A stretch of 60,327 nt of DNA from positions 1 through 60,327 of IMG/VR virus record IMGVR_UViG_3300032053_000079; one strand, given 5' to 3'. The stretch is from a virus. Shown piece by piece: positions 37,366-46,713 of the stretch. Made by a program: the position numbers and the translations under genes. The notes under the pieces are model-generated. The model was not told where the DNA came from. It saw nothing but the letters and a program-made list of their open reading frames with translations, and did no database searches. Numbering within the stretch: position 1 is the first letter of the stretch; the number at the start of each line of letters is the position of its first letter.

Positions 37366-40300
37366 GTGGCAAATAAATATTTAATAGGATTTCTATTATT
37401 GGTTGTTTTATCTACATCTGCATATATTGTTTTTAATCAAAATGAATTAAAAATAAATGTATCGAAGACTTCTACTACTTTTTATGTAAATCAAACTGGA
37501 CTTTTTGAAACTTCTGGAGTAGAATATAATTCTATTTATAATGGAACTAAAAAATTAACAGTTTCTTCTGATAATATATTTGTAACCACTGAAATTAAAG
37601 ATAAAGATGTATTTATTTATAGAACTGCAAATTATTTAAATGGAATGATTGTTAAAGATACATATTATTTTCAAGGAAATAATGACAAAAAAGAGAACTT
37701 TCCAATAAAACATACTATTGAAATAATTAATGGAAAAGGATTAATTTATGAATATAAAGTAAATAAATTAGATTATTCAGGTTCTACTATTAAAAATCCA
37801 AAATCTCCTCAATCTTTTGGTAAAAATATGAAGGTTACTTTTCAAGATGGTTATTATTATTCTAATCTTGCTAAATTAACTTCTGGTGGAGAATTAAAAG
37901 TTAAGTATAAAATTAATTCAGATAATGAGATTTTTAATGTAAGACTTTTTGACCCAATTTGGATTGGATGGACTACACAAAATGAATGTTTTCCTGGTGA
38001 TATAACTACTTCTAATTCAAGCCAGATTATTCAATGTAATGTTTCATCTACTGAAGGAATAAGCCAAATTAAATTTAATTGGGATGGAACTAATTATTCA
38101 TTGTTTGATTCTTCTTTAGTTTTATTTTATAATTTTGATAATAGAAGTGCTTTAGGTGAAAACTCAACTCATGTTAAAGATTTAAGTATTTATGGGAATA
38201 ATGGGACTGTTTATGGAGGTTCAAATATTAGTTGGACACCTAATGGGAAATATAATGGTGCTTTTAATTTTAGTGGAAATAGAAGTTATATAAGAAATAC
38301 AGGAACTAATTTTTATTTTACAAATAATACAGATAAAACAATTTCTTTATGGTTTAATGCAAATAATAAAGGTTCTTCACAGGCATTTATAAGTTTTGGA
38401 AATACTGCACATGGGATTAATTTTTATCTTAATTCTGCTGGAACAGGAATAATTCAATATCAAAATTCTAGTGGAGGTACACAAACTTCGGTACTTAATT
38501 TTGGGACTTCTAACTATAATTATGGTTCTTGGTATAATTTTATTATTAGTTTTTCTAGTGGAACTAATTATACTTCGTATTTAAATGGTGTTCTTATGAC
38601 TAATGTAAATTTAACATCTCTTTATAATTATACAAATAGTCAAGTTACAGTTGGTGCATTTTCAGATGCAACATATTTTTTCAATGGAACAATAGACAAT
38701 TTAATGATTTTTAATAAAAGTTTATCTTCATTAGAAGTTTCTCAGTTATATAAGAGTTCTCTAACTAAATATAATTCACAAAACTGGACTTTTACAACTA
38801 ATCAAACTTTTAATTATTCAACTTCATTAATTAATACGACTAATCCAATAAAAAGCTGGAATTATTATTTATGTTCTTCTAATTTAAGTGGAAGTGAGAA
38901 TTGCACATCACAAAGAACAATTACTCAAACAATTCCTAATAAAAATGTTATAATTAATTTTACTACTTCAATAGGAAATATTAATAATAACTTTTATGGA
39001 ATAAATGATGAATATTTAGTTTTATCAAATTCTGATTATTCTATTTTAGATGCAGATTGTGATGGAACGAGAGATACTCCTATTGATTTTAATAAGAATT
39101 TAAATTTGTTTACTAATGCAAAAATGAATTATGTAAGAGTTTGGGCTTTTATGCACAAGATTTCATTATCTGAAGGAGATTATAATCAGACAGTTATAAA
39201 ATATTTAATGGATGAAGCACAACGAGTTAATAATCAAAATGGAAGATTAATGATTACTTTTAGAGGGGCAGATGTAATGCCAGACTGGTTACAAAATAGA
39301 ACTACTGGATATTGTAATTCAACAGGTTGGGGAACTTGTACATCAAATAATGACACAAAATGGGCAGAAATAGTAAATTATGTGTTAAATAATCTAACAA
39401 CAGTAATACCAGAAAATAGAATAGATGTTGAGATAATGAATGAACCCTATGGAAATAAATGGTTAAATAATCTAACAACAGATGATATAACAAAAGGAAT
39501 AGAATATGTAAAGATATATAATACAACTTATGATTATCTTAAAGCAAGACATCCAAATATTGCAATAGGAGGAGCTGGATTTTATCATTCTTATCCTGTA
39601 ATAACAAATACCTTTTTAAGTAATATGACAACAAAAATAGACTTTGTTGATATTCATCCATATACAGGAACTTCTTATATATCTTCAAATCAATTAATCT
39701 CTGATGTTAGTGTTTTATTAGGGAATTGTACTTTATATGGGGCTAATTGTTCAAGAATTGTTTTAGGAGAATGGAATATTGTAAATGGTTATAGTTTAGC
39801 AAGTAATTTATATGAAACAGAAATAGCTTATGCTTATTTATCTATATTAAACAATTATCCTAACAATATAACTTCTTCCTTTTTCGAATTTACAAAATGG
39901 GAAAGTTATACTACTTGTTCAGCATTATTTCCAGAATATCCTTATAACTATCCTATGTTTATAGAATTAGATAATTATATAGCACCAACTTACAACGTCA
40001 CCAAAAACTTCGCAACTTACTGTCCCTCGTCGTCAACAGTATATCAATCTTCAAGTGATGATTCAACAATAAAAACAGTAACTTGTAAAGATGGAAATAA
40101 ATATAATATAATTTTGATAAATACTGGGACAAATTCGATAAATGCGAGTGTTAATTTAAGTGGGAACTATCCTTATAGTTCTATTACCAATTTAGTAACT
40201 GGAACAATTTATAATCTTCATAGTAATGTAGATGTAGGCATTATGGATTCTTATAATATATTTTACTTAGGAAGTGGTGAATTAAATGTATCACTAGGTA

Positions 40301-40632
40301 GTAATATAAGTGCTGTAGAATTTAGACCAAGTAGAATGAATAGTCAAGACGTCTGGGCAGTAAATCAAACAAACACTAAAGGAATATTCAATATTTCAAA
40401 TACTGGATTCGGTACTGCAACTATTGGAATTAAACTTAATCAAACTCAATCTGGTTGGGGAATTGAATGTAATAATCAAACAAGCGGTTCTTGGATTAAT
40501 CTTACTACTAATTATCAGACTATTTATTCAAATTTGCTTGGAGAAAGTAGTTTTCAAGTATGGTGCAGGGCAGACTTAAATTATCCAACTAGTCAATTTA
40601 AAGGGAGGATATATTTTAATATAACAAGTTAA
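37366..40632 (+). CDS. Anchored LamG and clan GH-A glycoside hydrolase glycoprotein
   Basis: This is a 1,088-residue protein from the GTG at 37366, preceded by AGGTGA; an ATG at 37300 overlaps the preceding gene and lacks a site. Order: signal/anchor (YLIGFLLLVVLSTSAYIVF), a beta-rich domain, a LamG domain (about residues 245-460), and a TIM-barrel glycosidase with EIMNEPYGNKW (Glu693, acid/base) and IVLGEWNIVNG (Glu802, nucleophile). The glutamates are 109 residues apart, as in clan GH-A enzymes (GH5/GH39 type). C-terminal beta domains follow. It is full of N-x-S/T sequons. It likely cleaves host-surface polysaccharide or glycoprotein glycans. The fold call is by motif; no substrate is implied. 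Confidence 0.75.
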   Translation: MANKYLIGFLLLVVLSTSAYIVFNQNELKINVSKTSTTFYVNQTGLFETSGVEYNSIYNGTKKLTVSSDNIFVTTEIKDKDVFIYRTANYLNGMIVKDTYYFQGNNDKKENFPIKHTIEIINGKGLIYEYKVNKLDYSGSTIKNPKSPQSFGKNMKVTFQDGYYYSNLAKLTSGGELKVKYKINSDNEIFNVRLFDPIWIGWTTQNECFPGDITTSNSSQIIQCNVSSTEGISQIKFNWDGTNYSLFDSSLVLFYNFDNRSALGENSTHVKDLSIYGNNGTVYGGSNISWTPNGKYNGAFNFSGNRSYIRNTGTNFYFTNNTDKTISLWFNANNKGSSQAFISFGNTAHGINFYLNSAGTGIIQYQNSSGGTQTSVLNFGTSNYNYGSWYNFIISFSSGTNYTSYLNGVLMTNVNLTSLYNYTNSQVTVGAFSDATYFFNGTIDNLMIFNKSLSSLEVSQLYKSSLTKYNSQNWTFTTNQTFNYSTSLINTTNPIKSWNYYLCSSNLSGSENCTSQRTITQTIPNKNVIINFTTSIGNINNNFYGINDEYLVLSNSDYSILDADCDGTRDTPIDFNKNLNLFTNAKMNYVRVWAFMHKISLSEGDYNQTVIKYLMDEAQRVNNQNGRLMITFRGADVMPDWLQNRTTGYCNSTGWGTCTSNNDTKWAEIVNYVLNNLTTVIPENRIDVEIMNEPYGNKWLNNLTTDDITKGIEYVKIYNTTYDYLKARHPNIAIGGAGFYHSYPVITNTFLSNMTTKIDFVDIHPYTGTSYISSNQLISDVSVLLGNCTLYGANCSRIVLGEWNIVNGYSLASNLYETEIAYAYLSILNNYPNNITSSFFEFTKWESYTTCSALFPEYPYNYPMFIELDNYIAPTYNVTKNFATYCPSSSTVYQSSSDDSTIKTVTCKDGNKYNIILINTGTNSINASVNLSGNYPYSSITNLVTGTIYNLHSNVDVGIMDSYNIFYLGSGELNVSLGSNISAVEFRPSRMNSQDVWAVNQTNTKGIFNISNTGFGTATIGIKLNQTQSGWGIECNNQTSGSWINLTTNYQTIYSNLLGESSFQVWCRADLNYPTSQFKGRIYFNITS

Positions 40633-40817
40633 TGGTAGAACAATATGAAGAATTTATAGGATATATGCCAGAAGGTAGTAGTGTAATGGAAAAGATTAGA
40701 GGAACAATTCAAGAAGTTTTAAATAGATTAAGTACATTAAGTATTCATGCTGAACAAGTTAGATTTTACTCAGATGATGGAACAAATGCAGAATGTATGT
40801 TCTGCAGGAGGAAATAA
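40632..40817 (+). CDS. 61-residue protein, paralogue of the gene at 37182
   Basis: MVEQYEEFIGYMPEGSSVME, then KIRGTIQEVLNRLSTLS and VRFYSDDGTNAECMFCRRK. The GTIQEVLN core and the DDGT...C.R ending match the smaller protein at 37182-37361. It overlaps the stop of the glycosidase gene and the start of the next anchored protein. Confidence 0.5.
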   Translation: MVEQYEEFIGYMPEGSSVMEKIRGTIQEVLNRLSTLSIHAEQVRFYSDDGTNAECMFCRRK

Positions 40818-42565
40818 TGGATAAATTAAAAATAGGTATGATTATAGTAAGTGTCTTTTTATTTGTGTCTTTAGTCACTGCAATAGAATTTATTCCTCAA
40901 GGAAATGCTAATTTTAAAAATATTTTTAACATTACCAATGTTCCTTTTATTAATTCAATCAATTTTACGGCTTTTTATAACTCTTTTATTTCAAGTAATT
41001 CTACTCTTAATTCTAAGATAGATACAGTTAATTCTACATTAAATACAAAGATTAATAATGTAAATTCTACTTTGCAAACTAATATAGATACTGCAAATTC
41101 TCGTATTACTTCTGTTAATAGTTCACTTAATTCTATAAATACAACTCTTGATACTAAAATAAATAATGTAAATCTAACTTTAGATAATAAAATTAATGCA
41201 AATAATTTATCTACTTATAACTGGGTAGATACTATTTTCTTGAAAATTGCTGATATGTTTACTAAAGCAAATATTGTTTCAATGATTTCAGGCAATAGAA
41301 CCGAGTCAGAATCAAACACTAATTCTGTTATTTCTGGTAATGCTTCTTCTTTAAGAACTGACATAAATAATAATTATACTCAATCTATTTCTGTTTCTTC
41401 TGGTATGATTAGTGGAAATAGAACTGAAATCGAGACCAATACAAATAATGCAATTACTGGTAATGCTAGTTCTTTAAGAACAGATATAAACAACAATATT
41501 ACTCAAGTAAATACAAATATACAAAATAACTGGACAGATTTAGAAACAAGAAAAATTAATGTATCAAACGAAGGAAATTTGAATGTTAATAAAAGTAATT
41601 ATTGGGATAATATGAATACAATTAATTCTACTCAAATAGAGAATAATGGTGGAATTTTGAATATTTTAGAATCTTGGCTTACTACATTCATTAACTCTTT
41701 TGGTTTTATAACAACTTGGCTAATTCCAGATACAACAAATGGTTATCTGTTTAATGATTCAACTAAGATTTATTTTAATGATACTAAATTAGCAACAATT
41801 TATTACAATGCAACTCAAAGTTTAGCTATAGTTGGAACAATAGACGGAGGAACATTATCAGATACTCAACATCAAGATGGAAAATATGATGGAAATACAT
41901 TTAATTTTTCAGAAGTTTCTGCAACACCTGGATTAGATTTAAGAATTAACTTTACTGGAATAGATAGTTTTAATCAAGGGGTAATGAGATATAAAACAGC
42001 AAGTGGATTATCTGGTGCTTATCCAATTATTCAAATGTGGAATTATAATACAGGTGCTTGGGAAGATTATCCGCCAGTAGCTCAAAGTTTAAATTTTGCT
42101 ACAATTACTCAGCCAGTTTTTGATAGTTCAGACCATGTAAGTGGTGGAGTAGCACAAATGAGAATATACAAAGCTACAAAAGGGAATACTGGAAATAAAT
42201 ATTATATTGATTGGATTGCAATATCTAAAGGATTTGGAACTCCAAGTGGAGAAGAGGTAGACCCTTATTCTTATCATAAAGATGAAAACATAAATGCAAT
42301 AGGATATAATATTACTACTGATTATTTAAAAGGAAATATGGATTGGACTAATCTTACTAATTATCCAGTTAGTTGTCCAGATGGAACATATTTAACTCAA
42401 TTAGATGATTCAGTTACTTGTACTACTGTTCATGGAAATATAACAGTTTCTTATCTAAATGTAACAAGTAATATTACTATGGTAAATAATGGAACTATTT
42501 GTTTAGATTCTCTTTGTAATCACTTTATTTATGAAAATTCAACTGGTGCTGTTATTATAGAATGA
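40817..42565 (+). CDS. Secreted coiled-coil glycoprotein fibre
   Basis: This is a 582-residue protein from the ATG at 40817 with GGAGGAAATA upstream; longer starts overlap the previous gene. The signal peptide MDKLKIGMIIVSVFLFVSLV is followed by AIEF. Residues 55-240 are near-perfect repeats such as TLNTKINNVNSTLQTNIDT and SSLRTDINNN, a long trimeric coiled coil full of N-x-S/T. The C-terminal globular part has VGTIDGGTLSDTQHQDGKYD and AYPIIQMWNYNTGAWEDYPP, resembling tail-tip knob domains. It is likely a surface fibre exported through the membrane. Confidence 0.6.
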   Translation: MDKLKIGMIIVSVFLFVSLVTAIEFIPQGNANFKNIFNITNVPFINSINFTAFYNSFISSNSTLNSKIDTVNSTLNTKINNVNSTLQTNIDTANSRITSVNSSLNSINTTLDTKINNVNLTLDNKINANNLSTYNWVDTIFLKIADMFTKANIVSMISGNRTESESNTNSVISGNASSLRTDINNNYTQSISVSSGMISGNRTEIETNTNNAITGNASSLRTDINNNITQVNTNIQNNWTDLETRKINVSNEGNLNVNKSNYWDNMNTINSTQIENNGGILNILESWLTTFINSFGFITTWLIPDTTNGYLFNDSTKIYFNDTKLATIYYNATQSLAIVGTIDGGTLSDTQHQDGKYDGNTFNFSEVSATPGLDLRINFTGIDSFNQGVMRYKTASGLSGAYPIIQMWNYNTGAWEDYPPVAQSLNFATITQPVFDSSDHVSGGVAQMRIYKATKGNTGNKYYIDWIAISKGFGTPSGEEVDPYSYHKDENINAIGYNITTDYLKGNMDWTNLTNYPVSCPDGTYLTQLDDSVTCTTVHGNITVSYLNVTSNITMVNNGTICLDSLCNHFIYENSTGAVIIE

Positions 42566-42568
42566 AAT

Positions 42569-42721
42569 ATGAAATACTTAAAAAAACAAATATTAATATT
42601 ATTTATCTTTTTCCTATCATTGCTTATTAGTCTTGGATTTGTTAGTGTTGTTGAATGTGGTAATATTCCTACAAATGGTTGTATTGTTTCTAGTTCGCTT
42701 TTAGGAGGGTATTATGAATAA
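42569..42721 (+). CDS. 50-residue secreted protein
   Basis: MKYLKKQILILFIFFLSLLI is a signal peptide or anchor, followed by SLGFVSVVECGNIPTNGC and a short Ser/Gly tail. Its stop overlaps the start region of the next gene. The two cysteines may form a disulphide outside the cell. Confidence 0.45.
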   Translation: MKYLKKQILILFIFFLSLLISLGFVSVVECGNIPTNGCIVSSSLLGGYYE

Positions 42722-45700
42722 ATTATATTTTATGCTTGTTATAATGGGAATTATGTTGCTTAGTTTAGCAATGGTTAGTGCAGGAACAGCTATCGACGCT
42801 ATTAAAACTTTTGATTCTGTAGTTCCAAAAATATTAAATGCAACACAATTTAATTCTTCTCAAAATTGGTTTGGTGGAGTTGGATCTAACAATACTTTAA
42901 GGCAAACTTATGATATGAGCAATAATATAGCTTGGGGTTTGATGTGGAGATACAATCACAATCTTACAACAGAACTAGGTTATCCTGATCCCTATTATAA
43001 TAATTTAACAATTAAAAGATATGCTCTATCGATGGGAAAATACCTCGCTGATGTTTATGATCTTAACGACAGTTATCCTTATTCATGGAATGAAGGTTTT
43101 GTTATTAATGCTTTTATTCTCGCTGATTATGCTAATTTTTATCAGGAAGCAAATTCATCAATTCCAAATTTAACAATAGCAGGAGATATAGATTCAACAT
43201 GGACTAATTCAAGTTCAAATCATGTTTATTATGCTAATCCTGAAAGATGGGTAAATCAAACTTCATCAGGTGTAGGTTGGATTGCAGGTAATTCATCAAC
43301 AATATCTTCTCATTTTGTAATTCAAGGACAGCAAGGAAATAATTATTTTGATCTTGATAATAATTCTCTTTTAGATATGGATTTGAGTGTTTGTGTTACT
43401 TATAATGATTCTCATGGCGGAGTTACACCTGCAAAACTTCAAGCTCTAAAACTTGATGGAACAACTTATTATGATGTTATTCTGTTTGCTGACGCTAATA
43501 ATTCACAGATAAAAACTACTTGCGGAACATTCAATCATACAATTACTAAAATGACAAATCATGGAACTACTGATGAGAGAATAACTACTCGATGGACTGG
43601 AAATTTAAATTATGATACACGCAATACAATTTATATTTATAATGCAAGTATTTCAACTCCTGCAACACAGAATTATCCTCGTGGAGCCGACTATCAACTT
43701 GATATGAAACAATATGCTTTAAGAGTTATGAATACATCAGGATCTAATTTTATTGCATTATGGGACGCTGATACTAATTACTGGATAGCAAATCAAAAAT
43801 CAGCAGCTCTTGCTGCTTTAATGTCATGGAATAAAATATTTAAAGACGCATATCAATTCAACGTAACAACTTTTGATAATTCTTCTCTTAATGGAATGTA
43901 TAATGTCACAGCTTATGTAGAAACAGAATATAACACATGGATTATTCACCCTGACGGAATTCCTAAAGAATGGAATGAAGAAATGACTAATAGATTATTT
44001 GGTGGTTACGATTCTAATTATCTTGTAGCTTCAACTGCATACTGGTCTTTGATTCATAATTATTCTTCAAATTCAACATTCAAAGCACAAATATGCTCTG
44101 ATTTAAACAGAACTATGAATAATTTTCAATACTTAATTCTTCCAACTCAAGCTAGTGGATTTCAACAAATAGGATTAGGATCAAGAGTTACTGACGGACA
44201 AAACACATTAATTGGAACTTATAATTCTACATCAGGCAATTTCACATCAGAAGTTCTGCCTTATGGATTATTTTCAATAGTCTATGCTGCAAAATGTGGA
44301 TCAGGATCTCAAAAGCTTAATTATTTCTTAAATAATAATTGGAGTGCAATAGATGATTCTTGGCACAGCGTCGGATATGCAGGACAGACTGAAGGTTGGC
44401 TTATTCATGCTTATAAATTTTGGGATTCTCAAAATGTTAGCTCTGCACCTATGCCTAATCAAGATGGAGTTTCACATTTATTAAACTTGAATAATACAGG
44501 ACTGACTTTTGTAGAGAGAGGAAAATATCTTGCATGGATTTCATACGGTGGAGCTTCACCTTCAGGCGGAATAATATCAGACATACTTAATAAAAATACT
44601 TGGACACATCTATTTTCAGGGAGATCTGTCAATAAAGTAGGTTATGGAATTGGAAAATTAATCAATAATGAAGATCTTATAATTAATGAAACATTTTTCA
44701 CACAATTTGGTGATAAAGAAGCAGATATTGATTCAGCAACTGTTTATCATGCTTATGTTGCCCTAGAAGAAAGATGGATTAATGGATCTAATTTTGAAGA
44801 ACCAAACACAACAAATTCATATATGTATTTAGTTTTTGATAATGCTAATATTTGGGACGCTGATTCAAACAATCAAAGTGATTATGATTTTAATGTAACT
44901 ATCGTCTATAATGATACTTCAAAAGTCCAACAATTAGATATTCTCTATGCAAATGATACTGATTCAACAGGATATTATAGAAATATATCCGCTTTTGCAA
45001 ACCTGAATGATTCACAGATAAAAACAGTTTCTTTTATCTTAAATACCTCTTATAATTTATCTTTCAAAGAACATGGAGCAGGATTAGGATTTAGAAGATA
45101 TGACATGAGATTTGGTGGTGGCGGAGTTGATGGAGATCACTTTATTCAAATTTATAATCTTTCAGTTTCTATGATAGGAAATTCAACTTTATACAAAGAT
45201 ACAGGAGCAACAGAACCTGATTATAATAATGTTTTTGCAGGAGTTACAACAACATCAGAAATTCTTTCAGACACTTATCCATATAAAATAAGATATTCAG
45301 GAAATTTCACAAAAGACACTTCTTCAGGAAATGGAAATAACAATAAAATCCACATATCCGACGACACTTTCATAACAGAATATACTTTCTATGATAATTA
45401 CATAGAGGTTAATCAAACAACTAGTATACCTTCTTTATTAGAATTGTACCCAATATCAATAGCAACAATAGGAACGGATCAGATTAAAGGTGTAGAAGCA
45501 AGAGGAAGTAATAAACTTGATGGTAGTACAATAATTCCTCTTAACTTTATAATGGATTATTCAGATGGCTATAATAATGCATCTTGGGGAATGGTAGATA
45601 AATTTAACTCGTCTGGAAATAGTTATAATTATATTATACAAACAAGTGATACGGGGGGTTTTTTAGAAGTTTTTGGAGATAGTTTTCTTATTAATAATAC

Positions 45701-46316
45701 TGAAGGTTTAGATAATAAAAATGTACCAATTTTTAATCTCACCTCAGCACTCCTAACCAACGGAACATCTTTATGTAATGGTTCAACAGGACTAATGACA
45801 GGAAATGTAAATATAACTTTAAATCCTAATGAATTTTGTTATGTCTTAGATAATTTTAATTTAACCGAAGGAATAAATAGACAATATAGCCCAATCTGGT
45901 TTAGTTCAAGTTCAAGTACAAGTAGAATTATTTCAAATAATCTAACAAATGCAGTAACTATAACAACTTATATTAATCATTCATTACCTAATAGAATATA
46001 TACATATAATGAAAGTCTTATAGAATATCATTCTTTTGGAAATGAGAGTTTTAATAATGATTCAGGACTTATTGAAATAAATTTAACTATTTATCCAGGA
46101 AACAATACTATCAATTTTGACTGTATTGAACCTTTTAATAACATAAATATCTTAGAAAATCTGTCTACTTGTGTAAATAAGTCTTACTCAATCACAAATT
46201 TATATATTTCAAATAACTCAATTTTTACAATAAATGAGGCAAATTTGACAGTGGATAGAATAGAAAAAATATCTGGAAAACTGATTAAAAATACTGGTAG
46301 GTTAATAATCATATAG
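42714..46316 (+). CDS. Giant secreted glycoprotein with helical-toroid-like domain
   Basis: This 1,200-residue protein has a signal peptide MNKLYFMLVIMGIMLLSLAM ending VSAG. The N-terminal part (residues 30-640) is rich in Trp/Tyr helices (YSWNEGFVINAFILADYANF, SAALAALMSWNKIF, QTEGWLIHAYKFW) with two inserted strand domains. A beta-rich part with repeats of VTYNDS...LQALKLD / VIYNDTSKVQQLDILY follows. Alternating helices with aromatic residues resemble the alpha-toroid of polysaccharide lyases or related hydrolases. No catalytic set is identified. Sequons are abundant. Codon choice (more GAC, GATC-containing codons) looks different from neighbours by eye, suggesting separate acquisition. Confidence 0.55.
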   Translation: MNKLYFMLVIMGIMLLSLAMVSAGTAIDAIKTFDSVVPKILNATQFNSSQNWFGGVGSNNTLRQTYDMSNNIAWGLMWRYNHNLTTELGYPDPYYNNLTIKRYALSMGKYLADVYDLNDSYPYSWNEGFVINAFILADYANFYQEANSSIPNLTIAGDIDSTWTNSSSNHVYYANPERWVNQTSSGVGWIAGNSSTISSHFVIQGQQGNNYFDLDNNSLLDMDLSVCVTYNDSHGGVTPAKLQALKLDGTTYYDVILFADANNSQIKTTCGTFNHTITKMTNHGTTDERITTRWTGNLNYDTRNTIYIYNASISTPATQNYPRGADYQLDMKQYALRVMNTSGSNFIALWDADTNYWIANQKSAALAALMSWNKIFKDAYQFNVTTFDNSSLNGMYNVTAYVETEYNTWIIHPDGIPKEWNEEMTNRLFGGYDSNYLVASTAYWSLIHNYSSNSTFKAQICSDLNRTMNNFQYLILPTQASGFQQIGLGSRVTDGQNTLIGTYNSTSGNFTSEVLPYGLFSIVYAAKCGSGSQKLNYFLNNNWSAIDDSWHSVGYAGQTEGWLIHAYKFWDSQNVSSAPMPNQDGVSHLLNLNNTGLTFVERGKYLAWISYGGASPSGGIISDILNKNTWTHLFSGRSVNKVGYGIGKLINNEDLIINETFFTQFGDKEADIDSATVYHAYVALEERWINGSNFEEPNTTNSYMYLVFDNANIWDADSNNQSDYDFNVTIVYNDTSKVQQLDILYANDTDSTGYYRNISAFANLNDSQIKTVSFILNTSYNLSFKEHGAGLGFRRYDMRFGGGGVDGDHFIQIYNLSVSMIGNSTLYKDTGATEPDYNNVFAGVTTTSEILSDTYPYKIRYSGNFTKDTSSGNGNNNKIHISDDTFITEYTFYDNYIEVNQTTSIPSLLELYPISIATIGTDQIKGVEARGSNKLDGSTIIPLNFIMDYSDGYNNASWGMVDKFNSSGNSYNYIIQTSDTGGFLEVFGDSFLINNTEGLDNKNVPIFNLTSALLTNGTSLCNGSTGLMTGNVNITLNPNEFCYVLDNFNLTEGINRQYSPIWFSSSSSTSRIISNNLTNAVTITTYINHSLPNRIYTYNESLIEYHSFGNESFNNDSGLIEINLTIYPGNNTINFDCIEPFNNINILENLSTCVNKSYSITNLYISNNSIFTINEANLTVDRIEKISGKLIKNTGRLIII

Positions 46317-46321
46317 AAAAA

Positions 46322-46330
46322 TATATAAAA
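46322..46330 (+). promoter_or_regulatory. TATA box
   Basis: TATATAAAA, centre about 46326, is 25 bases before the ATG at 46351, predicting a leaderless transcript for the anchor gene and the connector genes downstream. Confidence 0.55.
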
Positions 46331-46350
46331 TAGATTAAACTATAAATACT

Positions 46351-46701
46351 ATGGAAAACAAGAATTGGATTGGAATTAGTGTAGTTTCTTTATTGGTAAT
46401 ACTTTCTTCTATTGGTTATGTTATTACAGACCATACATTTTATTGTCAAGAGAAAGGAATTGTTATAGAATGTTTAAGATTTTCAAGTTCTGGATTGAGG
46501 TGTTATCCAAGTTTAACAAGTAATACTGGTTATAAAGATTGTAATGATTGGACTAAACTAAAAACCGAAGATATAAATAAATTACTTAAAACAGAACCGA
46601 TTATAGAACCAGAACCAATTCCGACTTATTCAGGAAATGCAAGGCAATATTGCTGTGGAAAATCTTGTATTAAATTTAATGGTAACACTGATTGTGAATA
46701 G
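46351..46701 (+). CDS. Stand-alone copy of the CLRFSSSG membrane-anchor module
   Basis: In this 116-residue protein an N-terminal membrane helix (WIGISVVSLLVILSSIGYVI) is followed by FYCQEKGIVIECLRFSSSG and LRCYPSL...GYKDCNDWTKLK, then a proline linker and a short Cys cluster (YCCGKSCIKFNGNTDC). The first 80 residues match the N-terminus of the 1,581-residue LamG adhesin closely. This suggests a transferable anchoring domain. It may compete with or complement the adhesin at the membrane. Confidence 0.6.
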   Translation: MENKNWIGISVVSLLVILSSIGYVITDHTFYCQEKGIVIECLRFSSSGLRCYPSLTSNTGYKDCNDWTKLKTEDINKLLKTEPIIEPEPIPTYSGNARQYCCGKSCIKFNGNTDCE

Positions 46702-46713
46702 GGGGTAAATAAA

